Below are positions 33,808 through 47,651 of a stretch of 64,000 nt of DNA, piece after piece. The position numbers and the translations under genes are program-made. Below the pieces are notes generated by a model. It was given only the letters and a program-made list of their open reading frames with translations, did not search any database and was not told the DNA's origin. Positions within the stretch are counted from its first letter, which is position 1. The number at the start of each line of letters is the position of its first letter. The DNA is from Mytilus californianus (lineage: Eukaryota; Mollusca; Bivalvia; Mytilida; Mytilidae), in the NCBI RefSeq assembly GCF_021869535.1, contig NW_026262581.1, forward strand, positions 113,550,771 through 113,614,770, read 5' to 3'.

Positions 33808-36800
33808 ATGATAACACTTCTGTCTCACATACATTCGTTAAGATGGACAATTCCTTGTTGCCTTATGATGGGATCATCTTCAATTACAATGATGTTTTGG
33901 GGTGCACTTAGATTATTGTCTGCACCTTTGCCCCAAAAGATTTACAGAATTGGAGATGACGCCTTATTCTCCAGTTACATGAGATTGACACTGTTCTTTT
34001 TCCACAGCTATGTAAAAGCAAAGGTAGTGTTTTGGTAAACTAAACTTGAATATGTATTATTGAAATCTCACACTTGCATGGAGACTGGTCAAGACACTGG
34101 GCACCTGTTTCTGTCCATGGGAGGGTCAACTATCCCATGTGTATCCATATATAATAGTTTGATAGGAACTACTTGTGAAAAATCAATGATATTCTGTTTA
34201 ATGACCAGTGCATATCAGTTTGGTGAACATTTCAAGGCCCTGCCCACTACATAATTTTAGCCTTTAGGTCATGGTCTGGTGCTAGTGATCTTGAATTAAT
34301 AAGAAGTGTTGATGTCCATCAGATTGTCTTTTTTTGGGACTTTTTCTGTCGACAGGCAAGACATATCTCTGTGTCAACAGTTTATTCTAATAAAATGTGT
34401 GGGTTTTTCTCTTTATTTAAATCATACATTGCCTGTATCTAAACAATGCTAAATATACAAATAAAATGAACTGTTAAAAAACATAAAATGTGGAGTAAAC
34501 ATATATATATTGTATTGCATTTTGATTAGTTTATACATGTACCAGGTATGTTAGCAAGTTAAAGTTATGCAATTTTGCTAATTCTCTGAAGCATATGAAG
34601 TGAATCACTGATAATTGTAACCCAATTATTGATTAATTACAGATCAATATAGCACTGATTTTGCATTCTTTTTTTATACAGATTCTGTGCTTTAACTTTC
34701 TTTTTTTGTTAATTACATTAAATAAGGATTGATATACAAATCCTTGCATTAAACAATAATATTTCTTCTTTGAGACATAATCATGTAATTTACAGAATAA
34801 TTTTATGTACAGTGTACTGTAGATCAAAAGCTATGTCAAGTAAATTAGTAACTCTGGGACACTGAAAAATTTAGTTATTGTTCAATACTGTTAGAAGTTT
34901 CATGTCCCTTCAATGTATTAGTTCCAGGGATAATATAAGCATGGTTTTCTCTTTGAATCCTGACCAATAGATGGAAGCTAAATTTTCTCCTCTCAATGAG
35001 CATTTAAAGGGTAAATTTGCCAAGTTGCTGAGCAATCCAGCCTTCTAAGTCAAAAGACTCTAATTTCTTGGAATGTTCGATTTTAAGAGTATGCTTCCTG
35101 TTCAAGTTCTTTTTCCAATGGCAAGGTCACAGATTGGCATATTAAGAAAAGTTTCAGATCCAAGCTAGAAATTCTGTGTTTTCATTACACTTTGTGCAGT
35201 GCTTGTTGATGTTGACCAAAAGAAACCTTTTTAAGTATCAAGTCTAACGACCAGTAATAGAAAAGTCATAGTCCATATACATTGATAAATACATTGTTTT
35301 TCTCATGTGGACCCTTTGGCTAAAATGGCTGCATTTTCACCTCAAAATTTACTCTTGAGTACAGACAAACCTGTGTATCTGGAAAAGTTTTAAGCCATAG
35401 CATGCTCTAGATGAATAAAATTCAAATTTATTTTATGTTTTAGAAAATTAAAAACTTTACAGGATTTTGCAGTGTACTTTTTTTTTTCGTTCCTTCAGAA
35501 GGTGCCAAAATAAACTAAGTTGGGAAAGAGATTTGAGAACTTCCCCACAGGTAATAATTGAAGTGAACTGTATTGATTGGCATGGACAATAGATACCTGA
35601 CAATAATTGGTGATTTAAAATGTGTACCTGAGTGGACAATATTAAGTGAAACTCAATTGTTTGTTAATTTTATCATCTTCTGCAGGGACGAAAAAAAGTG
35701 CACTGCAAAATCCAGTTAAGTTTTAAATTTTCTAAAACATACAATGCATTTGAATTTTATTTACCTAGGGCATGCTATGCCTTAAAACTTTTCCAGATGC
35801 ACAGGTTTGTCTGTACTCATATACTCATTTTGAGGTGAAAATGCAGCCATTTTAGCCAAAGGGTCCACATGAACCTTAAACATAAGAAATGTTGGGCAGA
35901 AAAAACCTGCTAATGTCATGAATGTGTCAAATAAACAGTCTGCCAAATTTGGTTATCATAGAATTCGTTGAAACATTATTTATTCTGTACTTTTTACAGG
36001 TGTATGTATATGGTGATATTGAAGATATACAGGAAAGAGATGAAAATGTTATCTACCTTTCGAATCACCAGTGTACAGGTAAGTAGTATTTATCATAGAT
36101 TAAGATAGTGTATCAAAATTTTATAAATCACATGGATGTGTTTTGTATCAGTCCTAAAAAATAAGTATTCTTAACAGCCACAAGTGAAAACAAGGATTGA
36201 AGACGAAAATACAAAAAAAATATTAAGAATACCGGTAATGTATATATAAGTTGATAAGATATTGTTTTATGCGCTAATTTTAATTGAATTTTTCCATTAA
36301 CCTTCCAATAGCATGGTGACATAACTTATTACCAAACAATAACATTGTCCCTGGTGCAATAATGTACAAGGGGAAATAGAAATACCAGGCGTCTGTCCCT
36401 TCTTCCAGTCTTACGAGTGTTCTCGCAGTAGAATTCTAGCCAGATTTTTATGCAATTTATATCATGTTTATATTAGAAATGTTTCTGACAAGTTAAAAAA
36501 TCAGTGCATAAGAACTATTTTTTAAGGAGTTGTGCACCTTGGAAATATAAATCATATGGAAAATTGAATTGTAAGCCCTCTGTCCTATATTTCTTATAGG
36601 ATTGTTATAAATTTTTTATCAAATGATAATATGAGCAATGGGAAGAGTTGGAAATCGCTTATCAATAATTTTCATAGGAATTATATCCTTGGAAATGTAA
36701 ATGCTCTGTAAGTGCTCTCAAGTTTACAATTCTTGCCAGATTGTCATGAAATTTATATCAAAGGTTTATATCAGCAATGTCTCATACATGTACCTGTTCA

Positions 36801-39800
36801 AAAATGAGTGCTGATGAACAATTTATGTTGGAGTGAGGTCCCTTGGAAATATAAATTATATGCATTGTAACCACTCTCATACCTACATTTTGATTATTAT
36901 GAAATTTACATCAAAGGTTTATATCAACAATGTCTGGGACGAGTTCCAAAATTAGTGCTGATCATTTACAATCTGGCTTCAAAGTATTGAAGGTCTGTGC
37001 TGAATTGTTAATAATCACATATTTGATATACAGGTATGGTAAAGCTGCAACATTATTTGCAATGTAAAAATAGCAAAAATTAAAAAGAAATTAGATGATT
37101 GGTTTAATATAAAGCTAATAACTTGTTAAAATAGTTTACTAAATGATACTATTTTCAGTTGATTGGATTGTCGCCTGTATGTTATCAGAACAAAAACAAT
37201 GTACCGGCATGGTCAGATATGTTATGAAAAGTGGACTAAAATATCTACCAATCTATGGTTTCTACTGTTATCAGGTATCAGTCGTTTGTTATTGTTCTTA
37301 AATTATTAAATAATTCTCAGTGTATGTATTGGTTGCAATGAAATACCACTATTTCCTAGTCAAATAAAAACAGAAATTTCACATGTGAAATAAATCCTGT
37401 AGTGTCACTCCTCTGACTTCATGCAACAATAGGTGTTGTCAATGAATTAGCATTTAGAACGGGGTGAGAGTGTGGTGCAAAGATATAGTTTTTATACACC
37501 TGTCTTTAAAGATGGGACATATTATGGTATACAGTTTTCAACACTGTGGACAATAACTCAAGAACACTCACCAATTTTCATGAAACTTTGGTGAATTGTT
37601 TATATCTGTTGACGTAAGCTCCCTTTCAATTTTTATTAATTTCAGAACTTTTGGGATTTTATTCATAAAAATGGGGGATTTTCCAGTTTTCTGACTATAG
37701 CTCAAAAATTCTTTCAGCAATTTTTATGAAACTTTGATGAATTTTTTATATTTACAATGTATTGACATAAGTTCCCTTTCAATTTTTAAAAAATTCTTAT
37801 TTTTCTTTTTGGAGTATTGGGACTTTATTCATAAAAAAGGGGATTTTCCAGTTTTCAGACAAAAACTCAAAAATGCTTAGAGGAGATGTCATGAAACTTT
37901 GGTGACTTGTTTATATCTATTGAAATAAGCTTCCTTTTGTTTTTATAAATTTCTGATATGACATAGCTGAGTTATGGAACTTTTTTCTTGAAAAATAGTT
38001 GTTTTGTGTCAATAGGTAACACTGTGTGCACTTTTTTTTTTTGGGGGGGGGTCTATTTGAGCAGTGCTCACAGAATTTCTGGTTGATCATACAAATTCCT
38101 TTAAAACTTAATCAGGAGCTAATAGGGCGTTTGGCGTATCATGTGCTCATGGTGCAGCTCTTTATTTGCATATTGAATTGTAAAGTCTTTTGCAATAAAA
38201 AAAAAAAACCAAACCAATGAAAAAAAAAATTGAAAAATATTGAACTTAATAGTCATATAACAAAATTATTAATTCACACATTCATCAAATAATGTAGTAT
38301 TTGGTTACTCTTTTGAATATTTTTTAAAATTTGAATTCTTGGATTGATTATTAATGTACTATAAATGCTTTCGTAGTATCTTTAATCATGATTGATTTTT
38401 ATTTTTCCTTAGCATAGCTGTGTATTTGTTGGTAGAAGTGGAAAATTCAATGGAGAAAAGTTTATTAAAGAATTACAGTATCTAAAGAATAATGAAATTC
38501 CTGTAAGTATTAAACTCTAAAAAAAGGTTAAAGTGTAAAGAGGGGAAATTAATATTTCCTATTTAAATCAAAGGAGATGAGAGGTATAAGAGAATGAGAC
38601 AGCAATTTATCAGCACATGTAAAAGGCGTAAAGAGGGGTCACCTTTCTGCTCAACTAATTATGCAAAGTGTCAATTTCTAAATCACCTTCAGTGTAGAAA
38701 AATTGTTAACATAAGAGAATAAATTATTAGAGCTCAACTGATCCTTAAATCAAAATTGTATCATAATTTCCACTAATTTGCAAATAAATGTTGAATCTAT
38801 TGACTTTAAGGAAATTTTGCTAATTTTGTTGAAACTTAATTTTTCCTTGTTTATATAGCAATACTTGTGGTCTTTGTTAATTTATCCCAAATGTTTCTGA
38901 AAAAAGTATATTTTGCACAAAACATCAGGCTAATCTTAAATATGACCTCATTCAACATCATAGGTTGTCTATGGCATCAAGCTCAAGCTGATATTAACTT
39001 TTTTTAAAAGTTTATCATGCAGATTATTATTTATTTGATAGGTATGGCTCGTTATTTATCCTGAGGGAACTCGTTATAATCCTCATTTACCTGAAGTCAT
39101 AGACAAAAGCAAAAAGTATGCTCTTGATCTAGGTAGGTACCTAGTATTGGTAGTTAATGTTTTCAGACAGAATGGGCCTGATAATTAAGAACCAATATGA
39201 CTGTATTTTTAAGTATGTTATCAACATCAAACATAACAATCTGATGGGTAAGAAAATTGGTCAAGAAATATGTCAACAGAATTAGAGACGAAGTCCTTAA
39301 TTTAATCTCAGTTCAATAAGAGTACCTGTAATGGTCTTTTGGTAAATTATCAATTAAGCTAGTGTAGTTAATTTTATCTCTGCTTGACTGTGCCGCAGAT
39401 GGGAGACTTAAGCATGCTGTTTCCAGCAGCATCAAAAGTTTGTGATTTAAGTCATTTTAAAGGGAATCACAAATGGTAAGTCAAATATATTTGGTATGCA
39501 GTTGTATTAGCATTTAGCACATATTATTTCCATGGAGATTATATCATAATTATATGGCCCCACCCCCTCACCAGGTGCATTGACATTGAAAGTTTTGCCA
39601 TTTTAATTTCAACAATTGCACTATACTATCAAAATTGCATACAGGTGTGACATATCTCTGTGTCAACATTTTATGGATAACAAATGACTGTAAATGATCT
39701 GACCAGACTTTTACTTAAGTTAATAAATTATAATGTAAAACATGTCATTTATCTATGGAACTTTTGTTTCAATTATAAATACTTAAGATTTAAAACAGTT

Positions 39801-41111
39801 AAAATATTTTTGTAATATATTTTGACAGGGTTTAAGGAATTACATCATGTGCTTACACCAAGAATTACAGCTTTAAAATCTAGTTTAAGAGAACTGAAAG
39901 ACCATGTGTCAGCTGTATATGATGTCACAATTGCTTATAGCAACACATATGATACAGAAACAAGGGAGAGAATTCCAGCATATGGAATGCCAGGTAGTTT
40001 AGATGATACATGTGAACCTAAGTTTTGCATGACATAGTAATTCATTACACATGTATATAGATTCTACCACAATACTCTATTGATAATGATAATAAAAAAA
40101 AAACACAAAGCATTTTAGGAGTTCAGGAATGATATTTGCCATCCTTGTTCAATACACAGAACTAACAGGAAAAATTAAAACTTTTTAAATAAGCTGTAAT
40201 AAACAAATATAGGTTGTATAGAAAGTAAACAATTATTTAACATTAATTGTGAAGATGATTTTGTATATCTAGAGATTTTGATTTTTAACTTTGAATAATG
40301 TTTAACCCTTTTCCCTTGTTATTAATAATATGTTTAATAGTATATTTTATACTTCAAACCCCTTTGTAATAACATGTTTTTAGTGTCAATTGATCTGTTT
40401 GTTTGTCTTTTCAAATATCTGCTTGTGCATTGTATCTCAATCCTATCTTAAATCAGTATTGAACTTTTCAGATTTTGTGATGGGAAAATCTCCAGAAATT
40501 CATATGAATGTTGAAAGAATAAATATAAAAGATATACCAATCGAGGATAGCAAATTACAACAATGGTGTTATAAACAGTTTGCTAAGAAAGACAGGTAAA
40601 ATTTAGTAGATTTTGGCATTAAAAGTAACCTGTTACTCTAACACAACTCATCTTAATTATGTCATATGGAATGAAAAATCCCTGTCAAACAGGACATTCT
40701 TTCAGGTTTCTTGTTTTAAAACCTTGCTATAGATATAGATACATTTTATGAAACCTCTTGAGGTGAGCCTGTCATCTTTTAAAAATCTTCCAAGTGAAAC
40801 TTTTATAAAAAATGTGTAGTAGTGCTATAAAGGAGATAGTTTTATTGACAATATTCTATTTAATTACTTTCCTTTTACTTTTCAGAATTTTGACAGGATT
40901 TTATGATCCAGACTCTAATCTATATGAAAAGTTTCCAGGAAATTCTTCTCTTCTGACTATAAAACAAAGGCAGACCATACCAGCATTTATATTTTATACA
41001 ACTACCTTATTAACAGTTGTATCATATAGTGAGGACTCGAGAGATTTTTATTTTAAAAGTTCTCTTTGTATCATGGTTGGAGGTCTTTTGTGGGTCTCAT
41101 TCAGATCTTGA
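33808..41111 (+). CDS. AGPAT5: 1-acyl-sn-glycerol-3-phosphate acyltransferase epsilon (AGPAT5 type)
   Basis: Exons 33808-34023, 36000-36078, 37159-37274, 38413-38502, 39042-39132, 39829-39993, 40472-40595 and 40886-41111 join in frame to 368 residues, close to the roughly 364 of vertebrate AGPAT5. The enzyme acylates lysophosphatidic acid (and other lysophospholipids) to phosphatidic acid and is known from ER and mitochondrial membranes. The HX4D catalytic motif is intact (NHQCTVDW, His95 to Asp100) and is split by intron 2. The acceptor-binding motif YPEGTR lies at 173-178. LKHVLTPRI-like sequence follows as ELHHVLTPRITALK. The N-terminus is hydrophobic (about 10-45, ending WGALRLLSAPLP as in the family), and a second hydrophobic stretch closes the protein (FIFYTTTLLTVV; LCIMVGGLLWVSF). 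The ATG follows two ETS-type sites and fits the family start. The last 92 bases of coding sequence lie inside the 7.26 kb duplication. Confidence 0.96.
35304..35871. repeat. Long inverted repeat, about 190-bp arms
   Basis: Left arm 35304-35494 (CATGTGGACCCTTTGGCTAA ... GTACTTTTTTTTTTCGTTCCT region) pairs with right arm 35684-35871 at roughly 85-90 per cent, with a spacer of 189 bases. Shared blocks include GGCTGCATTTTCACCTCAAA and GGATTTTGCAGTG. Lies in intron 1 of AGPAT5. No target duplication seen at its outer edges. Confidence 0.88.
36380..36990 (+). repeat. Degenerate tandem monomers in AGPAT5 intron 2
   Basis: Three or four diverged units of about 165-180 bp share ATCAAAGGTTTATATCAGCA, a GGAGTTGTGCACC / GGAGTGAGGTCCC motif and CTTGGAAATATAAATTATATG. 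They resemble the cores of the hairpin families in layout, but no terminal hairpin is visible. Confidence 0.5.
37490..37990 (+). repeat. Family B element, decayed and 3'-truncated
   Basis: A weakened hairpin TACACCTGTC ... GGGACATATTATGG is followed by monomers with ACTCAAGAACAC, TGAATTGTTTATATCTGTTG and AAGCTCCCTTTCAATTTTTA. It lacks the right terminus seen at 6490-6530. Lies in AGPAT5 intron 3. The remaining AGPAT5 introns show no features. Confidence 0.65.
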
Positions 41112-41724
41112 TGATATTGAAATTTAGGAATTTTAAATATCATATCTTTATAGTGATATTTAGTTATTATATTTCATAATGTGATTTTTTTCACTTTTAT
41201 TTTTAACGGTGGTTTCTTTTACATGGATATCTTAGCTTAGTTTTTCAAAAGGTGTAAAGAATGTTGATAAATTTTTAGAAAAAAAAAATTATGAAAAGCC
41301 ATTATTTTAACCCCTAGAATATAAAACATACAAAATATTATACAACATGATAAACAATATCCTTCAGATGTTCACAAGGCATTAATCTCTCAATTATCAC
41401 ATTGTCTTACACATTTGCTTAAGGTCCAAATTTTTTTTGAATAAATAAAAATTACATGAACTGCCAAGGTTGCCCTTTTTCAAAACCTTCTCATCAATAT
41501 CTGTTTTGAAAATCAGTCTTGGTCTAAAATATTTTGTGCCACAAATGTCTTATATACAAAGATAGTGTTATGAGTGGAATATCTTTCTAGGTAGTCCTGT
41601 TGCTTTATACACGTTTATTTCATCTTGACCAAAATTTTACCAGCATATTTTAAATGACAATTTTGTCAATTTTGACATTTTTATGATGTTGTGCAGTGAT
41701 GTCATAAATAATACATCTGAATTG

Positions 41725-41730
41725 AATAAA
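41725..41730 (+). terminator. Candidate polyadenylation signal of AGPAT5
   Basis: AATAAA in TTGAATAAACC, about 615 bases after the stop. Other AATAAA matches occur earlier (near 41441), so the choice is uncertain. The same signal is present in the right copy near 48986. Confidence 0.3.
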
Positions 41731-41974
41731 CCAGACTTTTTATTTATCTGGAAAATTATTATAATTTTAAAGGAATTAAAGAATTGCCTTATAATTAAAC
41801 TATAATTTCAGGGCTGAAATAATGGTTGTAGCACTTCATACCTCATATTACACTGTACCCAATTAAATACATTGTAGAACTTTACAGTCTTCAAATTTTT
41901 AATATTGTTTTGAATAATAATAAAAAGATGTGGCATTTAGGAAAATATCATTCACAGAAATTTATGTTTTGTTA

Positions 41975-42500
41975 GAAACTATAGGAGAAATAGAGAGAAA
42001 CTGTTAAATAGCAATAATCAGATGATTTCTTTTATAGGAGTTATTTCCCTTCATTGAGGTTTTTTTTCCATGTTTTGCATTTTTGGTGAACACAATAGGA
42101 AATTGAGGGAAACTAAATGGCAAAATATGATCTACCAATTATTTAAAGACTGAAACTGTCAATCTACTCCTTATAAGAGTTATTTTCCGAAGTAATGATT
42201 TTTTGATAAATTTTTAATGTTTTATGAAATATCTCGAAAATTATGATAGTTAAACTGAAACTTTTAACAGCAAAAAAAAGATCAGCACCACAAGATCTAC
42301 AAATAAATCAAGAATGAAATTGTCAATCAACTCCTAACAGAAGTTGTTGCCCCTAAATCACAGTTTAACCCATTTTTTTTCTAATTTTGCATATAATCTT
42401 GAAAACTACTAGCAAAAATTATCAGCCTGACAAAATTTTGGCCAAAACAATATCCATTATATTGTATCAGTTTTTAGCCAAAAATGCCAAGTGAGTAAGT
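41975..42500 (+). repeat. Family C core monomers in left copy
   Basis: ATAGGAGTTATTTCCCTTCA, ATAAGAGTTATTTTCCG and AAAGATCAGCACCACAAGAT match the family C interior with heavy decay and no terminal hairpins. The same block lies at about 49236-49761 in the right copy. Confidence 0.5.
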
Positions 42501-42948
42501 CTCCTTGTCATCCATTTTTGTCTTTCCCAATAAAAAAAACAATACAGAGAGCAACTATTTCCATTTTTATTATTTGTAAAATTTGAAACCATAATTTCAG
42601 GGAATGCTATGAATCTCTTTATACTCAGGTCAGTATGTTTGAATTTAAAAATTATTGTGCTTTAAAATATCATGTTATTAAAGATGTATGATTTATAATT
42701 AACTTTATTGAGATATTAATTTGTTGATCAAATATAAAATGACTGCCACTAGGTTCACTCAACTAGTCTTATTTTATTATTGTTATAGATTTAACTGAAT
42801 TGTATATTTTATCTATCATATTTATGAATGTTTTATGGAAGTGATCACAGAATTCTGTAGTAATATTGTAATGAAAGCATTTGACACTATTTAAAAAATC
42901 TTCCAAGAGAAAACAGTTGGTATGACAGTTTGAAGTTCATTGTTTTTT

Positions 42949-43373
42949 TATGCCCCTCCATAGCAGAGGGGGCATTAAGTTTTACCCTTGTCCGTCTGTA
43001 TGTACGTAATCCCAAAATTGGTTTCCGTTATCTAACTTTAGTTGCCTCAACCAAATGTTATGAAACTTATACACAATGCTTATTGCCACAAAACACAGAT
43101 CAAGTTTGAATTTTGGTGGCATCACTTTTACCATTCTAGAGTTATGCCCCTTTACAAATAGAAAAAATGCTGAATTTTTCGTTTCCGTTCTCTAACAAAG
43201 TTTGCCTCAACTAAATGTTATGAAACTTATACACAATGCTTATTACTACAAAACTCAGACCAAGTACAAATTTGGGTAGCGTCACTTTTACAGTTCTTGA
43301 GTTATGTCCCTTTATGATGTTAAATGCAAGCGGGGGCATCATCTGTGTCCCATGGACACATTCCCCACTTAAT
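42949..43373 (+). repeat. Family A element, two monomers (left copy)
   Basis: Hairpin ATGCCCCTCC ... GAGGGGGCAT, then TTGTCCGTCTGTATGTACG, two monomers, and the end AAGCGGGGGCATCATCTGTG with TGTCCCATGGACACA. Confidence 0.8.
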
Positions 43374-45414
43374 TAGTCATATGTAAGGATATCATAGAAT
43401 CAGTGGGAGTTATGCCCTTTAGAGCAACCTGTGTATATGTGTAGTGATGGATATCTTCTTATTAAGATATATATCTGCCCTCAATTAGTTAAATTATAAG
43501 AGCACTGGCTTACTTTTCCAGGGGTCTGTAGTTTTGATCCCTGTATTATGGTAGTCATTTTTTTTGGTTTATTTAAACAGTGGCTAGTATTTAATTGTTT
43601 GTATTAGGCATTGAGATTATACCTCTTATTTTAATTCAAGGTCACAGGTAAAGGTTAACTGACAGGCACTAAATATATTCTGCTACCTGCATTCAATCTA
43701 TGTCAGACATATTTCAGTAGTTTACTATGAGAGTAGGATGTTGTCTATTTAATATGAAGGTTAAACACTCGAGAACAAGGTCACCCATTGCATTTTTGAA
43801 AAACAGCCATTTTAAATATGTGCAATTACAATGTGGTGTTTCATTGTATTTTGGTGCTATTGTCATGAAAACATTTTAAATACATGTAACTTAAATGGTA
43901 TGATAACAGATTGTTGTAGCTTCATATTTTGTCCTTTTAATCTTACTACATGTAGAACATGACATTTTATCTTAAAGGCTGGTATGAAGATTTTAATACA
44001 AACCTGATTTCTGTTGGACAGATTATTTTTATACAGATTTGAATTGTTTATGACCTTCATTGAAATTTTAGATTTTAATAAATTCAGTTTTTAACCACTG
44101 CAGTTTGTCATATTAGCTCCCTGAGAAAAAAAGATAAAACATACAATAGTAGAGGACTAGAGAGACATTTTGCAAAACTACATTTAGGTATTAGTCTTCC
44201 TATTATTTGCAATAATACCAGCAATGCTTAGTGATATCAATTGTACATAACAATTCATCAACTCAAACTCCAAAAACTCCAGACAACAATGCCAGAACAA
44301 GTCAACTTGAGGTAGTATGGTTGTCTTTTGCCATCTTTGATCATGAACTAGCACAAACAATAGGTCCAGTTTTTAATAAAATTAGCATATTTTGCAGGAA
44401 TGTAACACATTTGTAAGTTTTTTCATTTAAATGAAGAAATTTATGTTATTTTATATTATTATTAATTTTATTTTACAAATATAGAATACATAAACAAATA
44501 AACTTAAGCCTTAAAAGGGGAGACAAATAAGGTAATTTAGTTTATTTAAGTAATCTGCAGTAATTTTTTCTTTCTCATATTGTAGCTTATATATTATTTC
44601 ATAATTCTGTCAATAAGTTTTCATTCTATAATGCCTTTCCTTGTATAATCCTTACAAAATGTTTAATTTTTCACAACCAGGAGATTGCAAACAAAATTGG
44701 AGATCTTCTCCATTTTACTATATTTTTGAAAATGGCACAATATGAACAATATTTTGCGAAGTATGAAAAATTCCTGTCATTTATTTTATTAGTCCCCCAA
44801 TACTACCTTTAACAACAGATACAGATGCACTTAACAATACTTAGTTAATATGACCTCAGGTGGTCCATATAAATCTAGATATTCTAATATAACACACCTG
44901 TGGTAAAATAGGAATATATTGTATATTGTATGTCAGCTGATCAGCAACTTCATTATTTGTTTGGGCCATTCGAATCATACTCTCATGTATGCTTTTTATG
45001 AATGAGTTACCTGAGGTCAATCTGTGTAAATGACATCATTGAACCATTGACCCTTATTGTGACATAAGAACATAAGCATTGTACAGGAAAATGCATAAAT
45101 GTTAAAGTCGTTAAAACATTGAAACATAAACTATGATAAACATTTGTGAAAGCTCATTTTCTTGAATAGAATTGAGAATTATTATATTTGTTCAGTAAAC
45201 AAGTAATTATACAAATGTCTAAAATATGTATTTGGGGTTTGCATACACAAATACTTGTTGAAAGGGATACACATCTAACCCTCACAGTGCCAATTTGATG
45301 TAACAAAAATCACTTCCTTCTTTTCAAACAGAAACACCCACAATTACATTTTCATAACCATTTAACTTCATCCTAACCTGACTATCTATGTAATTGATAA
45401 TTGTTAATATAAAA

Positions 45415-45720
45415 AAGAAGATGTGGTATGATTGCCAATGAGACAACTCTCCACAAGAGACCAAATGACACAGAAATTAACAGCTATAGGTCAACATACA
45501 GCCTTCAACAATGAGCAAAGCCCATACCACACAGTCAGCTATAAAAGGCCCCGAAATGACAATGTAAAACAATTCAAACGAGAAAACTAACGGCCTAATT
45601 TATATACAAAAAATTAACGAAAAACAAATATGTAACACATAAACAAACGACAACCACTGAATTACAGGCTCCTGACTTGGGACAGGCACATACATACAGA
45701 ATGTGGCGGGGTTTAACATG
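45415..45720 (+). repeat. Element M (left copy)
   Basis: GAAGATGTGGTATGATTGCC to GAATGTGGCGGGGTTTAACA, the most complete version of element M in the window. It is repeated at 52676-52981 in the right copy. Confidence 0.8.
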
Positions 45721-47242
45721 TTAAGGTTTGACTGTCGCTAATTCAGTTTTCTTTGTCTTTTTATGTCAATATTAATTGTGTTCAAACAAGGCAACAGCAA
45801 TTATTTGTCTTCACCTAGTGTGCTTCAATCCAAAAGAATTTCCCATTATACACTTCCAAAACACCTAATATCTCTCCTGACTATGGTTTGAGTTTTTTTC
45901 ACCCAAAGTTCTAGTTTATGGTGTTGTTTACAAATGTAAATAATATCCAATACTTTTCCCTTTTTTGGTCAATGTTGTTTTGTTTTTTTTGTGTCTAGTT
46001 GTTTTAGTTACTCTCACTTGTTATATATTACTGTAAGAACAGAATCATTACAACTTTTGTATCTAATTGCAAGTCCACCAGAAAGATAGACATTTTAAAA
46101 TTGGTTTGCAAAATTTTATACTCATTGTCAAATAATTTTGATAAACAAACATGTAATGTTTTGCAAATTATGTTTAACCCATAATCAGGACAACATTTTT
46201 AGCATACTACTATCTATGTCTCAAAGTAACAGTCTGAAGGAGAACCAAGTCCCTCTTATGGGACATTTTATTCTGTCTTTAACCATCCTTTTGTTGCTCT
46301 TTCACCTTAGAGACCTAAATCCTGCCTTGTCAGTTGAAAGGAGCAAAAAGCTATTTTTAAGTCTTTGAATTGATCTAAGCAGTGATTATTAACCCCATCA
46401 TTCCTACACTCAAGGCAAGCATTGTTGTATGGATAGTTGATGTATAACATCCAGTTGCAAATATGACTTTCTGATCAGGACAAGAAAAATGTAACTGTAA
46501 TGTTATATGATTATGAACCCTGCTTTGTACTAGACCAAACAACTGAGCCATGCTAGTTTTTAAGGTAACACAGTTGGCAGGAGGAGATGTCAACCTACAT
46601 AGATACATTATTCTCACTGCATGTCAAACATTCTTTACTCTAACTCATAAATACATCCTGCTTAGTAGAGAGGCAGCATATAACAATTTTTAAGTTTCCC
46701 TGGCTTGGGATATAACACATGACCTCCGGGACTTAGGGGGAACATCAAGGACTGAAGATGGTTCAAAATAAGGGATTTGGAATTAGTCAGGATGCTAATA
46801 TTCAATATCAGATCTTAACCAGAACATATAAACCACTGACAAAACATGGTGTGATCTCCAAAGTATTGTATGGCACAAAACCAGACTGCTAACATAACAC
46901 ACGCAAGGAGGGAATAAATATTTTTATTAGAATTTTCAACTTTAGTAAATAAAAACATATTTAATATACTACAACACATGTACATACAGATAACTAAATA
47001 TCACCATAGCATAACATTATGCCGAATACCTCTATGTTATTTCATATTATTTTATCATCATTTTTTCTTAATGTTCAAGCTTCTTCACTATTCAATTAAA
47101 ATTTGATTTAAAAAAGCATTATATGCCATTTTCTATTGCAAGTCCCTGATGATGGGAGAATAAAATAATGATATGCCTATACTTACACAAAAGAATATTT
47201 TTTGGAATTTGGCAGTAAATGCCCCACTGCTAACATCAAGGC

Positions 47243-47651
47243 AAATAAACTGCTTCGCTGAGAGCAGCTGGATATGAATAAAACCCTGTAACTTTGAAAC
47301 GTAAAATCTAAAATTTATAAAAATCGAAAGGGAGCTCATGTCAATAGATATAAACAATTCACCAAAATTTCTTGCAAGTTGGTGAAAGCATTCTTGAGTT
47401 ATTGTCGGAAAACTGGAAAATCCCCCCTTTTTTAATGAATAAAACCCCAAAACTCAGAAACGGTAAATCTGAAATTAATAAAAAATGAAAGGGAGCTCAC
47501 GTCAATTGATATAAACAATTCACCAAAGTTTCATGCATATTGGTTAAAGTTTTTTTGAGTTAATGTCCGACATGTTGACGACGAATGGACGGACAGACTG
47601 ACAGACGGTCAACGGTATACCATAATACGTCCCGTAAAGGGGCTTATAAAA
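47243..47651 (-). repeat. Family B element, two monomers (left copy)
   Basis: On the minus strand it starts with a hairpin TAAGCCCC ... GGGACGTATTATGG, then GTCAGTCTGTCCGTCCATTC, two monomers, and the right end ATCCAGCTGCTCTCAGCGAA plus GCAGTTTATT. A minus-strand open frame of 105 codons inside it is a by-product. Confidence 0.75.
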
